Both the position numbers and the translations under genes were made by a program. A DNA stretch of 64,000 nt from Gp1-AA133 sp964641665 (GTDB lineage: Bacteria; Acidobacteriota; Terriglobia; Terriglobales; Acidobacteriaceae): contig CAZXKO010000078.1 of assembly GCA_964641665.1 (NCBI GenBank), positions 1 to 64,000 on the forward strand. Reading direction: 5' to 3'. Below the pieces are notes generated by a model. The model did no database searches. It was not told the DNA's origin and worked only from the letters and a program-made list of their open reading frames with translations. Positions 35,192-44,800 of this stretch are shown in pieces. The stretch's first letter is position 1, and every line of letters begins with the position of its first letter.

Positions 35192-35205
35192 CTTGCGCCC
35201 CCTTC

Positions 35206-35952
35206 ATGTCGCGACCAAGGCGATTACGCGCGCTTACCGCAAGCCTGTGCGCCTGCACCCTCCTTGTTTCTGCGGCCTCGTGGGCCCAGGACTTGACCGT
35301 CACCGCCCAGGTTGAATTGAGCAGTGAGAGCGCGGCCCATCACGCGAGAAACAGAGCAAACGTCGTGGTCTGGCTCACTGCGCTCCAGGACTCTCCTCCG
35401 GTACGACCTGCTACCGAACTTCAGGCGAGGCAGCGCTTACGTCTGCTACAAAAGGACAAACGCTTCGAGCCCCACGTCCTGGTGGTTCCGGTGGGCGTCG
35501 CGGTTGAGTTTCCCAACCACGACCCATTCTTCCACAACGTCTTTTCGCTGTTTGAAGGGAAGCGCTTTGACCTTGGCCTATACGAAGCCGGCACTTCGCG
35601 CCTGGTGCACTTCGATCGCCCCGGCGTCAGCTATATTTTCTGCAACATCCATCCAGAGATGAGCGCAGTCGTGGTGGCCTTGAAGACTTCGTACTACGCC
35701 ACTTCAAATGCAGCGGGAAAGGTGGCAATCGAGCGCGTACCGCCTGGCCGGTATCTGATGCAGGTGTGGGCGGAAGGGGTGAGCGCTGAAAACCTCAAGG
35801 CCCTGAGCCGGGAGGTCACGGTCTCGGGCGCGGAGCATTCCCTGGGAGTGATTCGAGTTGTGGAAGACGCCCCGCCCGCTCCCCACAAAAACAAGTACGG
35901 CCGCGATTACGACGCTCCCGGCTCCGACTATCCGGCGACCGAACCGAAGTAG
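35206..35952 (+). CDS. Exported cupredoxin-like (blue copper) protein
   Basis: The 248-residue protein has a signal peptide (to about residue 27) and one cupredoxin domain. Type-1 copper ligands appear as His110 (FFHNVF), Cys146 and His149 (FCNIHPEM) and Met152, in plastocyanin order and spacing. A carboxypeptidase-regulatory-like segment follows (AIERVPPGRYLMQVW, about 180-195) and a low-complexity tail. It resembles methylamine-utilisation-type plastocyanins. An open frame extends far upstream but the only sensible start is the ATG at 35206. It may carry electrons from the cell surface, or bind copper, in the porin operon. Confidence 0.82.
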   Translation: MSRPRRLRALTASLCACTLLVSAASWAQDLTVTAQVELSSESAAHHARNRANVVVWLTALQDSPPVRPATELQARQRLRLLQKDKRFEPHVLVVPVGVAVEFPNHDPFFHNVFSLFEGKRFDLGLYEAGTSRLVHFDRPGVSYIFCNIHPEMSAVVVALKTSYYATSNAAGKVAIERVPPGRYLMQVWAEGVSAENLKALSREVTVSGAEHSLGVIRVVEDAPPAPHKNKYGRDYDAPGSDYPATEPK

Positions 35953-35984
35953 TTCGCGGTCGCTTGCGACGACACCCCGACCCG

Positions 35985-37337
35985 TCAGGCCTTGATGCTC
36001 TTCGTCGCCGGATCGAGGAAGACCGCGCTCTTCCTGAAGTACGACTCATTCGCCATATGGCAAGCGAGTGCCGCGTGATTGCCGAACACCGCGTCCTCAG
36101 TGACGGGTTTCCGCGTGCGCACTGCCTCAAAGAACTTCCATAGGTGCGGTTTCACCTCGTCATACGAAGGCCCGCGGTAGGTCGTTCCCTCGGCGAGCGG
36201 CTCCTGGCCCGGCGTCGGATCATGCGCTCGATGCCACTGCTTAAAGTATGTTTCCCGCAATTCCTTCGGAAAACTCTGCGCGTAATAACTTGGAGAAGTG
36301 TCCGTGCCGGTCTGCGGCGTGTAGGTCAAAGATGCCTCGGTCACCTCGATGATTCCCTTGGATCCCTGGAAACGCACGATTTCCGGGCTCTCTGTCCCGA
36401 GATTGAGCCGTGCGTAGACCGGCACATCCCCGTACTCGAACAATACCGCGTGCACGTCTGGCATGTTGCGCCCATCCTTCCAGCGCAGGATTCCACCCAT
36501 CGCCATCGCACGCTTCGGCGGCTCGTTCAGCCCCAGCGCGAACAATATCCCGCTCATCAGGTGGACCAACAAGTCTCCGGCGACCCCGGTGCCATATTCC
36601 TTCCAGCAGCGCCAGCGCGCAAAGATCAGCGGATCGAAGTCGCGCTTGGGCACCGTGCCTTGCCACGTATCCCAGTCCAGCGTTTGCGTGGAGAGGTCCG
36701 GCGGCGGTGGATATTCCCACGCGCCCGTCGGATCATTGCGGCCGAGCGACCCTTCCACCAGGCACAAATCGCCAATCGTTCCCTTCGCAATCAGCTCTTT
36801 TGTTTTCGCATAGAGCACCGAACTGACCCGCTGCGAGCCAATCTGCACAATGCGACCCGTCTTCTGCTGCGCGGCCGCCATGGCAAAACCCTCCGCCGCG
36901 GTATGCGACATGGGCTTCTCGCAGTAGATGTCTTTTCCCGCACTCACCGCATCGACCACAATCTGCTTGTGCCAATGATCGGGGACGGCGGCGATGATGC
37001 AATCGATATCCTTGTTATCGAGCAGTTCCGGGTAACGCCGGGTCGTGGGCAAGCTCGGATTGTTCACGAGCTCGCGCGCCAGCGTGTGGCGGCCATCGTA
37101 GAGATCGCACGCGGCCACGCACTCGACGCCAGGGAGAGTGATTGCTGTCGCCAGCAGTCCGGATCCCTGCATGCCGACCCCGATGATGCCCAAACGGAGG
37201 CGGTCGCTCGGCGGCGTCGCCCTGGGCGATGCGAACATCGGTTCCGGCTCCAACAGGACTGTTTGCGCCGCGACCATCGCGCCGGCAACGCCACTGGTCG
37301 TTTGCAGGAACTCGCGGCGGGAGACCGGTTTCTTCAT
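35985..37337 (-). CDS. Tat-exported Gfo/Idh/MocA oxidoreductase
   Basis: The 450-residue protein has a Tat signal (SRREFLQTTSG), a Rossmann fold with IIGVGMQGSG (about 51-60) and the EKPMSH motif (140-145). The C-terminal half has the PDHWH and GDLLVHLMSG features of the long, exported subfamily common in Acidobacteriota and Planctomycetota. Exported members can oxidise glycosides at C3. It lies directly downstream of a DUF1080 gene, whose family cleaves 3-keto-glycosides, so the pair may work in sequence. Confidence 0.9.
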   Translation of the reverse strand: MKKPVSRREFLQTTSGVAGAMVAAQTVLLEPEPMFASPRATPPSDRLRLGIIGVGMQGSGLLATAITLPGVECVAACDLYDGRHTLARELVNNPSLPTTRRYPELLDNKDIDCIIAAVPDHWHKQIVVDAVSAGKDIYCEKPMSHTAAEGFAMAAAQQKTGRIVQIGSQRVSSVLYAKTKELIAKGTIGDLCLVEGSLGRNDPTGAWEYPPPPDLSTQTLDWDTWQGTVPKRDFDPLIFARWRCWKEYGTGVAGDLLVHLMSGILFALGLNEPPKRAMAMGGILRWKDGRNMPDVHAVLFEYGDVPVYARLNLGTESPEIVRFQGSKGIIEVTEASLTYTPQTGTDTSPSYYAQSFPKELRETYFKQWHRAHDPTPGQEPLAEGTTYRGPSYDEVKPHLWKFFEAVRTRKPVTEDAVFGNHAALACHMANESYFRKSAVFLDPATKSIKA

Positions 37338-37383
37338 AAGTCCTCCAAAAAAGAAATGCAGCTCTTACTGCGCGTCTGCGTGA

Positions 37384-38040
37384 TCACTTCTTCAACGACT
37401 TCACCGCCACTTCCTTGAAAAACACGATGTCGTTGTCGCTGTGATTCTGCAGACCCATGTAGCCCTCGAGAGGGCGCGTCCCGCGTTGCGGCTCGAAGTT
37501 GAATTTCTTCTCTGGCACCGACCCGCCCTCGGTGTAGTCCGTCACTTTCACGCCGTTCAGCACAACCGTCGTGTGCGGGCCGTCGAGCGTGATCTCCATC
37601 GTGTTCCACTCGGGACCCGGCTTGCCCGGACGCGCCAGCGGCTTGGTCAGCGAATAGAGCGTGCCGGTGACGTGATAATCGTCTTCGCCGGACTTCTCCG
37701 GCTCGTTGTCGATTTGCACCTCGTATCCGTAGTGCACCGGCATCCATTCTTCACGGGGCTCGATGGGGATTCGGATGAACACGCCGGAGTTGTCGTTTTG
37801 ATCGCGCATCTTGTAGACCACACGAATAACGCAATTCCCCAGCTTTCCGCCCGTCCAGTAGAGGAGTCCCATCCCGCCGTGGGTCCGGATGAGCCCGCCT
37901 TCGACGGTCATCTCCCCGGGGCCGACGTGCTTCCATCCCACCAGATCTTTGCCATCAAATAGCTGTTTCCATTCGCCGGATTGCGCGGAAGCAGGAATTG
38001 CCGACAGCGCAACAAGCAAGATCAGCGTGGCAGCGCGCAT
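37384..38040 (-). CDS. Exported DUF1080 (3-keto-disaccharide hydrolase-type) protein
   Basis: The 218-residue protein has a signal peptide (to about residue 20) and one concanavalin-like DUF1080 domain with WKQLFDGKDLVGWKHVG, QNDNSGVFIRI and a final DIVFFKEVAVK. Relatives hydrolyse or eliminate 3-keto-glucosides. GGAGGT lies directly before the ATG at 38040, so the start is well fixed despite a longer open frame upstream. It is in an operon with the Tat oxidoreductase downstream (47 bases). Confidence 0.88.
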   Translation of the reverse strand: MRAATLILLVALSAIPASAQSGEWKQLFDGKDLVGWKHVGPGEMTVEGGLIRTHGGMGLLYWTGGKLGNCVIRVVYKMRDQNDNSGVFIRIPIEPREEWMPVHYGYEVQIDNEPEKSGEDDYHVTGTLYSLTKPLARPGKPGPEWNTMEITLDGPHTTVVLNGVKVTDYTEGGSVPEKKFNFEPQRGTRPLEGYMGLQNHSDNDIVFFKEVAVKSLKK

Positions 38041-38144
38041 GAGATCACCTCCGGAGACGAAACAGATGTCGGTGAGCGCGAGCATTATAGTCTCATCGCT
38101 CCCATCCTGGTGAAGTGAGCAGAATGCTGGAATAAGGATTCCGC

Positions 38145-38466
38145 ATGCGTGAGTTCGGCATAGCTTCAATATTTATTTTCTCGGTGCTCGGCTTTGTGTG
38201 CGCTTACTTATTAGCTTGGCATGGTAGACGCTTGACAATTCGTAGGGCAGCGTCGGGAATAGTTGCGGATCGTAGCAACGTCGATTGCATCGGTAGGCAC
38301 CTTTGCCTACGCTATTCCGGGACTGGGCGACTTTCATAACCCCGAGGTTTCCTTCAGAGCAGCAGTGATAGGGAATGTGGTCTTGTGGGCAATTTGCCTC
38401 GGACTATGGGCGGTAGCAACACGATTTGCACTACGTGTTATCAGCAGACCCAGCTCGAAAGTGTGA
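38145..38466 (+). pseudogene. Possible frameshifted small two-helix membrane protein
   Basis: Bases 38145-38339 encode MREFGIASIFIFSVLGFVCA and a second part with a clear hydrophobic start, and 38263-38466 encode a second hydrophobic protein (AAVIGNVVLWAICLGLWAVA) in another frame. Joining the two by a single frame change between 38263 and 38339 gives one small membrane protein. No family is recognised. The case is weak because neither half is confirmed and no ribosome-binding site was found. Confidence 0.3.
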
Positions 38467-38524
38467 CTATGAGTGGCTGCAGTCTACCGGGGTAGCCATG
38501 TGACGGTGCCCATATGAATTGCGC

Positions 38525-40468
38525 TCAGTCACCCTCGGCCGGACTGGGTGCTGCAGTTGGAACCGCAGCCCCAGAGAGCGTCGCCCACCCGCGCCGCGAG
38601 AGATCCCAGAAAATCAGGTATCCCGCCACACCAGCGAGCACGAGCAACAACAACCCCCATCCCCATTCGCCAAAAACCAGCTTGCCAATGCCAAACAAGC
38701 ATCCGTAGACCAGGATCACGCCCATGACCCAGTTGAATGCGTTGCTCGCGACGTCGCGCACTTCCGGGATGTCGGGCGCAAGCCCCGCGATGCGGCGCCA
38801 CCCGTAAACCGTCGGCCGCACACGCCGGTAAAACCCGAGCAGCGTTTCGTCCGACTCGGGTGCGGTGACAAAGGTTGCGATCACCCACGCGATCGTGGTC
38901 ACCAGGCCCGTGATCAGCGCAGTCTTCGCGTAGACGAGCGCATCATTTCCGGTGAAGGTCACGCGGTTCAGTCCGATCGTCATCGCCGCGGCGACCAGCA
39001 TCGCCACAATCTCGCTCCACGCGTTGATACGCGACCAGTACCAGCGCAGTATGTACACCGCGCCCGTGCCGAATCCGATATTCAGAACCAGTTGCCAGCC
39101 CTGGTTGATCGAAGCCAGCTTCGTCGCCGTGTAGCCGCTGCCCAGCACCAGAAAAACAGTGAAGATCTTGCTGATCAGTACGTAGTGTTTCTCGGTCGCG
39201 CCGCGCACGAAGAACCGTTTGTACAGATCGTTCACCAGGTACGAACTGCCCCAGTTCAGCTGGGTTCCGATCGTCGACATGAACGCTGCCAGGAAAGCCG
39301 CGACCATCAGCCCACGCAGTGCCGGTGGGAGGTAGTCGCGGAGCACCATCACGTACCCTTGCTCCGGATTCTGCGCGAACGCCGCGCTCGGGTGCAGGCC
39401 TCCATACGGTGAGTACACCACGATCGCTACCAGGCCCGTGACCACCCATGGCCAGGGCCGCAACGCGTAGTGCGCAATGTTGAACCACAGTGTCGCGCCC
39501 AGCGAATTCTTCTCGTCCTTGGCGCTGAACATGCGCTGCGCTACGTATCCGCCGCCGCCCGGTTCCGCGCCCGGATACCAGGCCAGCCACCACTGCATGC
39601 CCAGATAGACAATGAAGGTCAGCACCGGCAGCGTCCACAATGCGCTCGTACTCAGCCCCAAATGAAAGTCAGGCAGGAACGCGGTCGGGTCCGACACCTG
39701 CATTCCATTTTGCCGGGCATTGTTCCCGATAATCTGCAGGTGCATCTGCAGAGCCTGCATGCCGCCGATCTTCGCCACTGCGACCCAGGCCAGCACAATG
39801 ATCATCGTCATTTTCAGCACAAACTGGAAGAGGTCGGTCACCAGAACTCCCCAGAGTCCGCCAATGAAGGTGTACAGCCCAGTGAAGGGAATCAGTACCA
39901 GGACGCAAATCGCCAGCGCGGTCGAACGCGGATCTCCGAGCGCGTACTGAAAAACGTGGCCGCCAAGTGTCAGCTGCAGTAGACGCCCCTCTGCGATCGC
40001 CGGCCCGAGCAGTACTGTCACGATATTTACCATCGCCTGCGTGACCCAGCCCAGGATGAAGCAGTTCATGAACAGCCCGAGGTAGACCGCCTTGAAGCCG
40101 CGCAGGAACGCTGCGGGTTTTCCTCCGTAACGGATCTCAACCAGTTGCACGTCGGTCAGAATCTCTGCACGCCGCCAGTAGCGCGCGAAGAAAAACACGG
40201 TGAGCATTCCGCCCACGCACGAACCCCACCAGATCCAGTTGCCAGCAATCCCCTGCCGGGCCACGAGTCCGCATACGAGAAGCGGCGTGTCCGCCGCGAA
40301 GGTTGTTGCCACCATCGACGTCCCCGCGAGCCACCAGGAGACATCGCGGCCGGAGATGAAGAACTCCTCCGTGTTCCCGCTCGCGCGCCGGCGGTAGTAC
40401 ACGCCGATCAGCAGATTGGCCAGCAGGTAGCCAACGATCACGATCCAGTCGGTTGCGGTGAGCGGCAT
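38525..40468 (-). CDS. Sodium:solute symporter (SSS family)
   Basis: The 647-residue protein has about 14-15 membrane helices and typical SSS motifs (YYRRRASGNTEEFFISGRD, LNWGSSYLVNDLYKRF). It should import a sugar or related solute with Na+. The substrate is unclear, though the keto-glycoside-like genes downstream suggest a sugar or sugar derivative. It lies downstream of the GntR gene on the same strand with 113 bases between, so it may be in the GntR unit. Confidence 0.92.
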   Translation of the reverse strand: MPLTATDWIVIVGYLLANLLIGVYYRRRASGNTEEFFISGRDVSWWLAGTSMVATTFAADTPLLVCGLVARQGIAGNWIWWGSCVGGMLTVFFFARYWRRAEILTDVQLVEIRYGGKPAAFLRGFKAVYLGLFMNCFILGWVTQAMVNIVTVLLGPAIAEGRLLQLTLGGHVFQYALGDPRSTALAICVLVLIPFTGLYTFIGGLWGVLVTDLFQFVLKMTMIIVLAWVAVAKIGGMQALQMHLQIIGNNARQNGMQVSDPTAFLPDFHLGLSTSALWTLPVLTFIVYLGMQWWLAWYPGAEPGGGGYVAQRMFSAKDEKNSLGATLWFNIAHYALRPWPWVVTGLVAIVVYSPYGGLHPSAAFAQNPEQGYVMVLRDYLPPALRGLMVAAFLAAFMSTIGTQLNWGSSYLVNDLYKRFFVRGATEKHYVLISKIFTVFLVLGSGYTATKLASINQGWQLVLNIGFGTGAVYILRWYWSRINAWSEIVAMLVAAAMTIGLNRVTFTGNDALVYAKTALITGLVTTIAWVIATFVTAPESDETLLGFYRRVRPTVYGWRRIAGLAPDIPEVRDVASNAFNWVMGVILVYGCLFGIGKLVFGEWGWGLLLLVLAGVAGYLIFWDLSRRGWATLSGAAVPTAAPSPAEGD

Positions 40469-40581
40469 AGGTCTCCGTGTCGCCGAGAGATTTTAGGTCC
40501 GCGGAAGCTTCTTGGAAGGATCGGCCGGCCGTGCGCCCACCTGCACCAGCGCTCCTGCCTTGCGCGGCCGCCGCGCCGTGC

Positions 40582-41325
40582 CTATCGGAATCGGCGAATA
40601 AATAGGGTGTGGCGCTCGGACCGATAAAACCCAACCCCGTAGATCACAGCCTTCCCTTTGGTCGAGTAGATCACCTGCCGAATCCGGAGCAGGGGCGCGC
40701 CCCGCGGTACAGCCAGCAACTCGGCATTATGCGCGTCGGCGGGAGTAGCGTCGACCTCTTCGTCGGCATAGGCCAGCTCAATTCCGTAGTCATGTTGCAA
40801 CGTCCCAAACAGAGATGCTTTGCCGAGCGGCGCCGAAGTCAGGCTGGCAAACTCCGGTGCCGGCAAGTAGCAGGTCTCCAGCGCGAATGGGTCATCTCCG
40901 GTCAGCCGAAGCCGGTCAATCTTTACCAGATGGCTGGCCGCGGGCAAACCGAGGCGGGCCGCAATCTCCAACTGGTGTTCGATGAGCTTCGAGGAGAGCA
41001 CCCGTGTCCGCGGCGCCAGCCCGCGACTCGACATGTGCTCGGTGTAACTCATCAGCTTGTTGAAGTGAATTTTCGGGGGTGCGACGAACGTGCCGGAACC
41101 GCGGCGCCTCTCGACGATGCCTTCTCGTTCAAGTCCAGCCAGGGCGTGACGGGCCGTCATCAGGCTGACGCTATGAATCTTCGCGAGTTCCCGCTCCGAG
41201 TCCACAGCGTCGCCGATCTTCAACTGCCCGCCTTCGATCCGTTTCCGGATGACGTTCTGGATCTTCTTATAGGCGGGTGTTCCGTTCCGGCTTCCGTTTC
41301 GGTTCTGTACCATCATCTTCCCCAC
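40582..41325 (-). CDS. GntR-family repressor with UTRA effector domain (HutC subfamily)
   Basis: The 247-residue protein has an N-terminal winged helix-turn-helix (about residues 18-85, ending in VERRRGSGTFV) and a UTRA ligand-binding domain (about 100-240) that usually senses a sugar phosphate or similar metabolite. The start is uncertain between a GTG at 41325 and ATGs at 41316 and 41313. HutC-type repressors bind short palindromes, and three perfect GCTATATAGC palindromes lie in the 530 bases upstream, so self-regulation and control of the divergent TonB receptor are likely. Confidence 0.92.
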   Translation of the reverse strand: MGKMMVQNRNGSRNGTPAYKKIQNVIRKRIEGGQLKIGDAVDSERELAKIHSVSLMTARHALAGLEREGIVERRRGSGTFVAPPKIHFNKLMSYTEHMSSRGLAPRTRVLSSKLIEHQLEIAARLGLPAASHLVKIDRLRLTGDDPFALETCYLPAPEFASLTSAPLGKASLFGTLQHDYGIELAYADEEVDATPADAHNAELLAVPRGAPLLRIRQVIYSTKGKAVIYGVGFYRSERHTLFIRRFR

Positions 41326-41393
41326 GGTGAATCTAACATTCGCGCGGTTGCCATATCCGAATCGCTAGTGCGTCCCCACGGAAGACTGTGTGA

Positions 41394-41424
41394 GCTATAT
41401 AGCACATGTATGGAATCAGGTAAA
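41394..41424 (-). promoter_or_regulatory. gntR promoter with overlapping GCTATATAGC operator
   Basis: On the minus strand TTTACC (41419-41424) is followed after 17 bases by TATATA (41396-41401), which lies inside the perfect palindrome GCTATATAGC (41394-41403). A repressor bound there would block RNA polymerase on the GntR gene itself. Confidence 0.65.
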
Positions 41425-41473
41425 GCAGAGTTTGCGAGAATATTCCGGGAGGACTGGCCGTTCAAACTGCTTT

Positions 41474-41483
41474 GCTATATAGC
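41474..41483. promoter_or_regulatory. Second GCTATATAGC palindrome, possible auxiliary operator
   Basis: An exact copy of the 10-base palindrome lies 80 bases from the first. No convincing -35 was found at the right distance on either strand, and an imperfect GCTATAG half-site follows at 41492-41498. It may help the repressor loop or bind cooperatively. Confidence 0.55.
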
Positions 41484-41756
41484 GGCAGAGTGCTATAGGA
41501 TTGATTCTGCCCGGTTTAGCCCTTTCTTGAAAGCTCGGGAACCAGTTGAAGAAATCGAGGAAAACCGGCACAAAACCGGTTCAATACCAGAAATAATAGG
41601 CAAGTCCTCGGCGACTCCGGTTTTCCATAGCCGCCCGGCCTCCAGGCACGTAAATGCCGGCTCAACCCCAAGTGCTTTCCCATCGTCATTCAAGTGCTAT
41701 GCAGTGCCAGCGGGAGCATATCGAATTAGGCGCTGAAGAAAATCCAAATTTTCTTC

Positions 41757-41786
41757 TTGACCTTCTGTATCACACTGCTATATAGC
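41757..41786 (+). promoter_or_regulatory. TonB receptor promoter with overlapping GCTATATAGC operator
   Basis: TTGACC (41757-41762) is followed after 16 bases by TATATA (41779-41784), again inside a perfect GCTATATAGC palindrome (41777-41786). The receptor start codon is about 67 bases downstream. The layout is that of a directly repressed promoter. Confidence 0.65.
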
Positions 41787-41852
41787 ATATGTCCATTCGC
41801 AGTTGCGGTCGGTGGGGATGCACCGCAACTTCAGCGCGTGGGAGGTTCTGTG

Positions 41853-44800
41853 ATGAAGCGAGCATTTCTGAGTGGATGTATTTTGGCCGCTGTGGCCGTG
41901 GTCTTCGTGCTCACGCTGCCAGCGTGGGGCCAGGAAGTAACGGCGAACATCGTAGGCACGATCACCGATCCCACTGGGGCGCCGATCGCTGGTGCCGAGA
42001 TCATCGCAGTCGACACGGAACGTGGCACTACGTGGAAGGTCACGACAAACGAGACGGGCTCGTACAATATTCTTCGCCTTCCCGTCGGCACCTACCAGGT
42101 CAAAGTCTCCGCGACCGGTTTCCAGACGACGAGCTACCCTCCGTTCGTGCTGCAGTTGAACCAGACCGCGCGCGTGGACGTTCCAATGAAGGTCGGCAAG
42201 GTCAGCGAAACGGTGGAAGTTAGCGGCGCAGCTCCAGTGCTGCAAACGGAGAGCACAGAGGTCAGCACCATCATCGATTCGGCAGCCGTCACGACGTTGC
42301 CGTTGGCCGGGCGCAACTACCTCCAGTTGGGCCTATTGGCGCCGGGCACGACCACCAACAATCCGCGCGGAATTAACGAGCCGCAAAATTTGGACAACGG
42401 CAGCCGCCCGTTTATCAATGGCAACCGCGAACAGGCGAATCAGTATCTACTCGACGGTGTGCTCAACAGCGAAGACAAGAACAATGAAACCAGCTTCCAG
42501 CCGAACGTAGACGCGATCCAAGAGTTCAACATCATCACCCAGAACGCGTCCGCCGAATTCGGCAACTACGAAGGCGGAGTGGTCAGCGTCTCTACGAAAT
42601 CGGGGACGAACAACCTCCACGGCAGCGTGTTCGAGTTCTTCCGCAACGACGCGCTCGACGCGAACTTGCCGAGCAATGGGTGGACCAAGGGTGTGCTGGC
42701 CGAGGAAAATATCCCGGGTCAGATCGTCCCCGGACACGGCGCTGACGGGACCATTCTCAAGCCGGAGTTCCGTTATAACCAGTTCGGGTTCACCCTGGGC
42801 GGCCCGATCATCAAGAACAAGTTGTTCTTCTTCGCTGATTATCAGGGCTTGCGTGACTTGAATGCGGGGGCGACGGGCGCGCAATTGCTGACGCAAAAAA
42901 TGCGCGGCGGAGACTTCGGAGAACTTTGCACGGATTCTGGAGGCATATTCAATGGGGCCGGGCTTTGTTCGAAGTCAGCAGGTCAAGTGGTCGATCCTCA
43001 GAATGCAAATGCGCCCTTCCCCAACAATGTCATCCCGTCGGGCAGAATCAGTACCGTGGCTAATAACCTGTTCAGCAATTTCCAAAAGTACTATCCGCTG
43101 CCGCAAATTGAGAGCGTCGGCCAAGGTAACAATTTTTTCTACAATAGCGGGACAAGTATCAACACCGACCAGGGTGATCTGAAGATCGACTACAAGCCCT
43201 CCGATTCGGACTCTGTTTTTGGGCGCTGGTCACAAGGCCATCTGCGCAATCCCGCTTTCAGCGGCTGTCTGTTCTGCAACTCTGGTGCTGAGCAAGGCGC
43301 GGACCAACCAATGAAAAACGCAGTGGTGAACTGGGTGCACACCTTTAGCCCTACCCTGCTGAACGAAGTGCGGTTGGGTTTCAATGCAGTGCAGTTCAAC
43401 CAGAGCCTGGTACAGACTTCTGCCCTCGGGAACGTGGGGGAGCAACTCGGAATTACGAACGCCAACTTCGAGCTTCCGGGACTGCTCAACATCAACGTCA
43501 CGGGCTATGGGAACGGGAACGCGAATCTTGGTCAGGGCAACTTGGTTCAGATATTCCACACCACCCAGGGACAGTTCAACGACAACTTGTCCATCACTCA
43601 CGGGCGTCATGAACTCAGAACCGGATTTCAGTTCGTGCGCCTGCGCCAGGACTTCCAGTACAACGGGAACAACGGCGGCCTCGGCAGTATCCCGGTCAGC
43701 ACACAGACCGGCTCCGGTTTAGCCGATCTCTTCCTTGGATTGGCCGCAACCGGAGGATTACGGGACACTTACGCCCAACAGGCGCTCTTCAAACATCGCG
43801 GCAATATCATCGCCGGGTACGCACAGGACACCTGGCGTTTGACCAGCACCCTCACGGTGAACTTGGGTTTGAGGTTTGAGGATCATACCCCGTTGTATGA
43901 AACCAAAGACCGCGAGGTGAACTTCGGCCTCTACACCGGAACCATCTACACGCCAACTGGAATCGATGGGACTACCAAGTTCGGGAACCGGGGACTCTTT
44001 AACAACTATTTAGGCAAAGGCGATTGGGAGCCGCGAATTGGTTTTGCCTGGTCCCCAGCATCCTTGGGCGGGAAAACGGTGCTCCGTGCCGGATACGCGA
44101 TCTCGAACTTCTTCGAAGGCGGTGGCACCAACGAGCAACTCACCATGAACCCCCCCCTCGGAATCTACGCCCAAGGGAACGCGGGAGTGACGCTGGCCGC
44201 GGGATATGGGAACCTGCAGGTCTGCCCTGCGGTTGACTTCGCCTGCTATTCCGGAAAGCGGGTGAGAGTCACCGACCAGAACTTCATGCCCGCCATCAGC
44301 CAGCAGTGGAACCTGACGCTGCAGCACCAACTTACCAATAGCGTAACCATGCAGATCGGTTATGTCGGCCAGCACGGAACTCACCTGTTGAATTTCGAAG
44401 ATCTGGGTCAACGCGTGGGCTTGAATTCGAATGGGAAGATCGCCAAACCTGGGGAGTTGATCGTCGCGCAGCAATCCGGGCCGTATCTCGGCGGGGGCAG
44501 CGTGCCTTGCGACATCACGGCTGCCACGCCAATTTGCGGTACGCCGGGCTCTCTTTACCAGGTCGACCAGGGTACGGTTTATTCGAACGGTTCGTATGCC
44601 AGCGCCGGCGCCCTCATCGGGGCCAACATGTCGAATTCCAGCCAGCGCTACGATGCCCTGCAGGCCGTTTTGCAAAAGCGGATGGGCAGCGGCCTGGTGG
44701 GGCAGGTTTCCTACACCTATTCGAAGTGCTTGAGTAACTCACCAGGCTATTTCGGAACAGGTTGGGGCAGCACCGGAGCAACGAGTTCCGGTGGCCAGCC

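Noticed and set aside
34342..35205. Upstream extension of the cupredoxin frame
   Set aside because: It lies inside the porin gene in another frame and lacks a signal peptide; only the part from 35206 has real features.
40609..41736. Plus-strand open frame across the GntR gene and its upstream region
   Set aside because: Antisense to the GntR gene and reads through the operator region; no family features.
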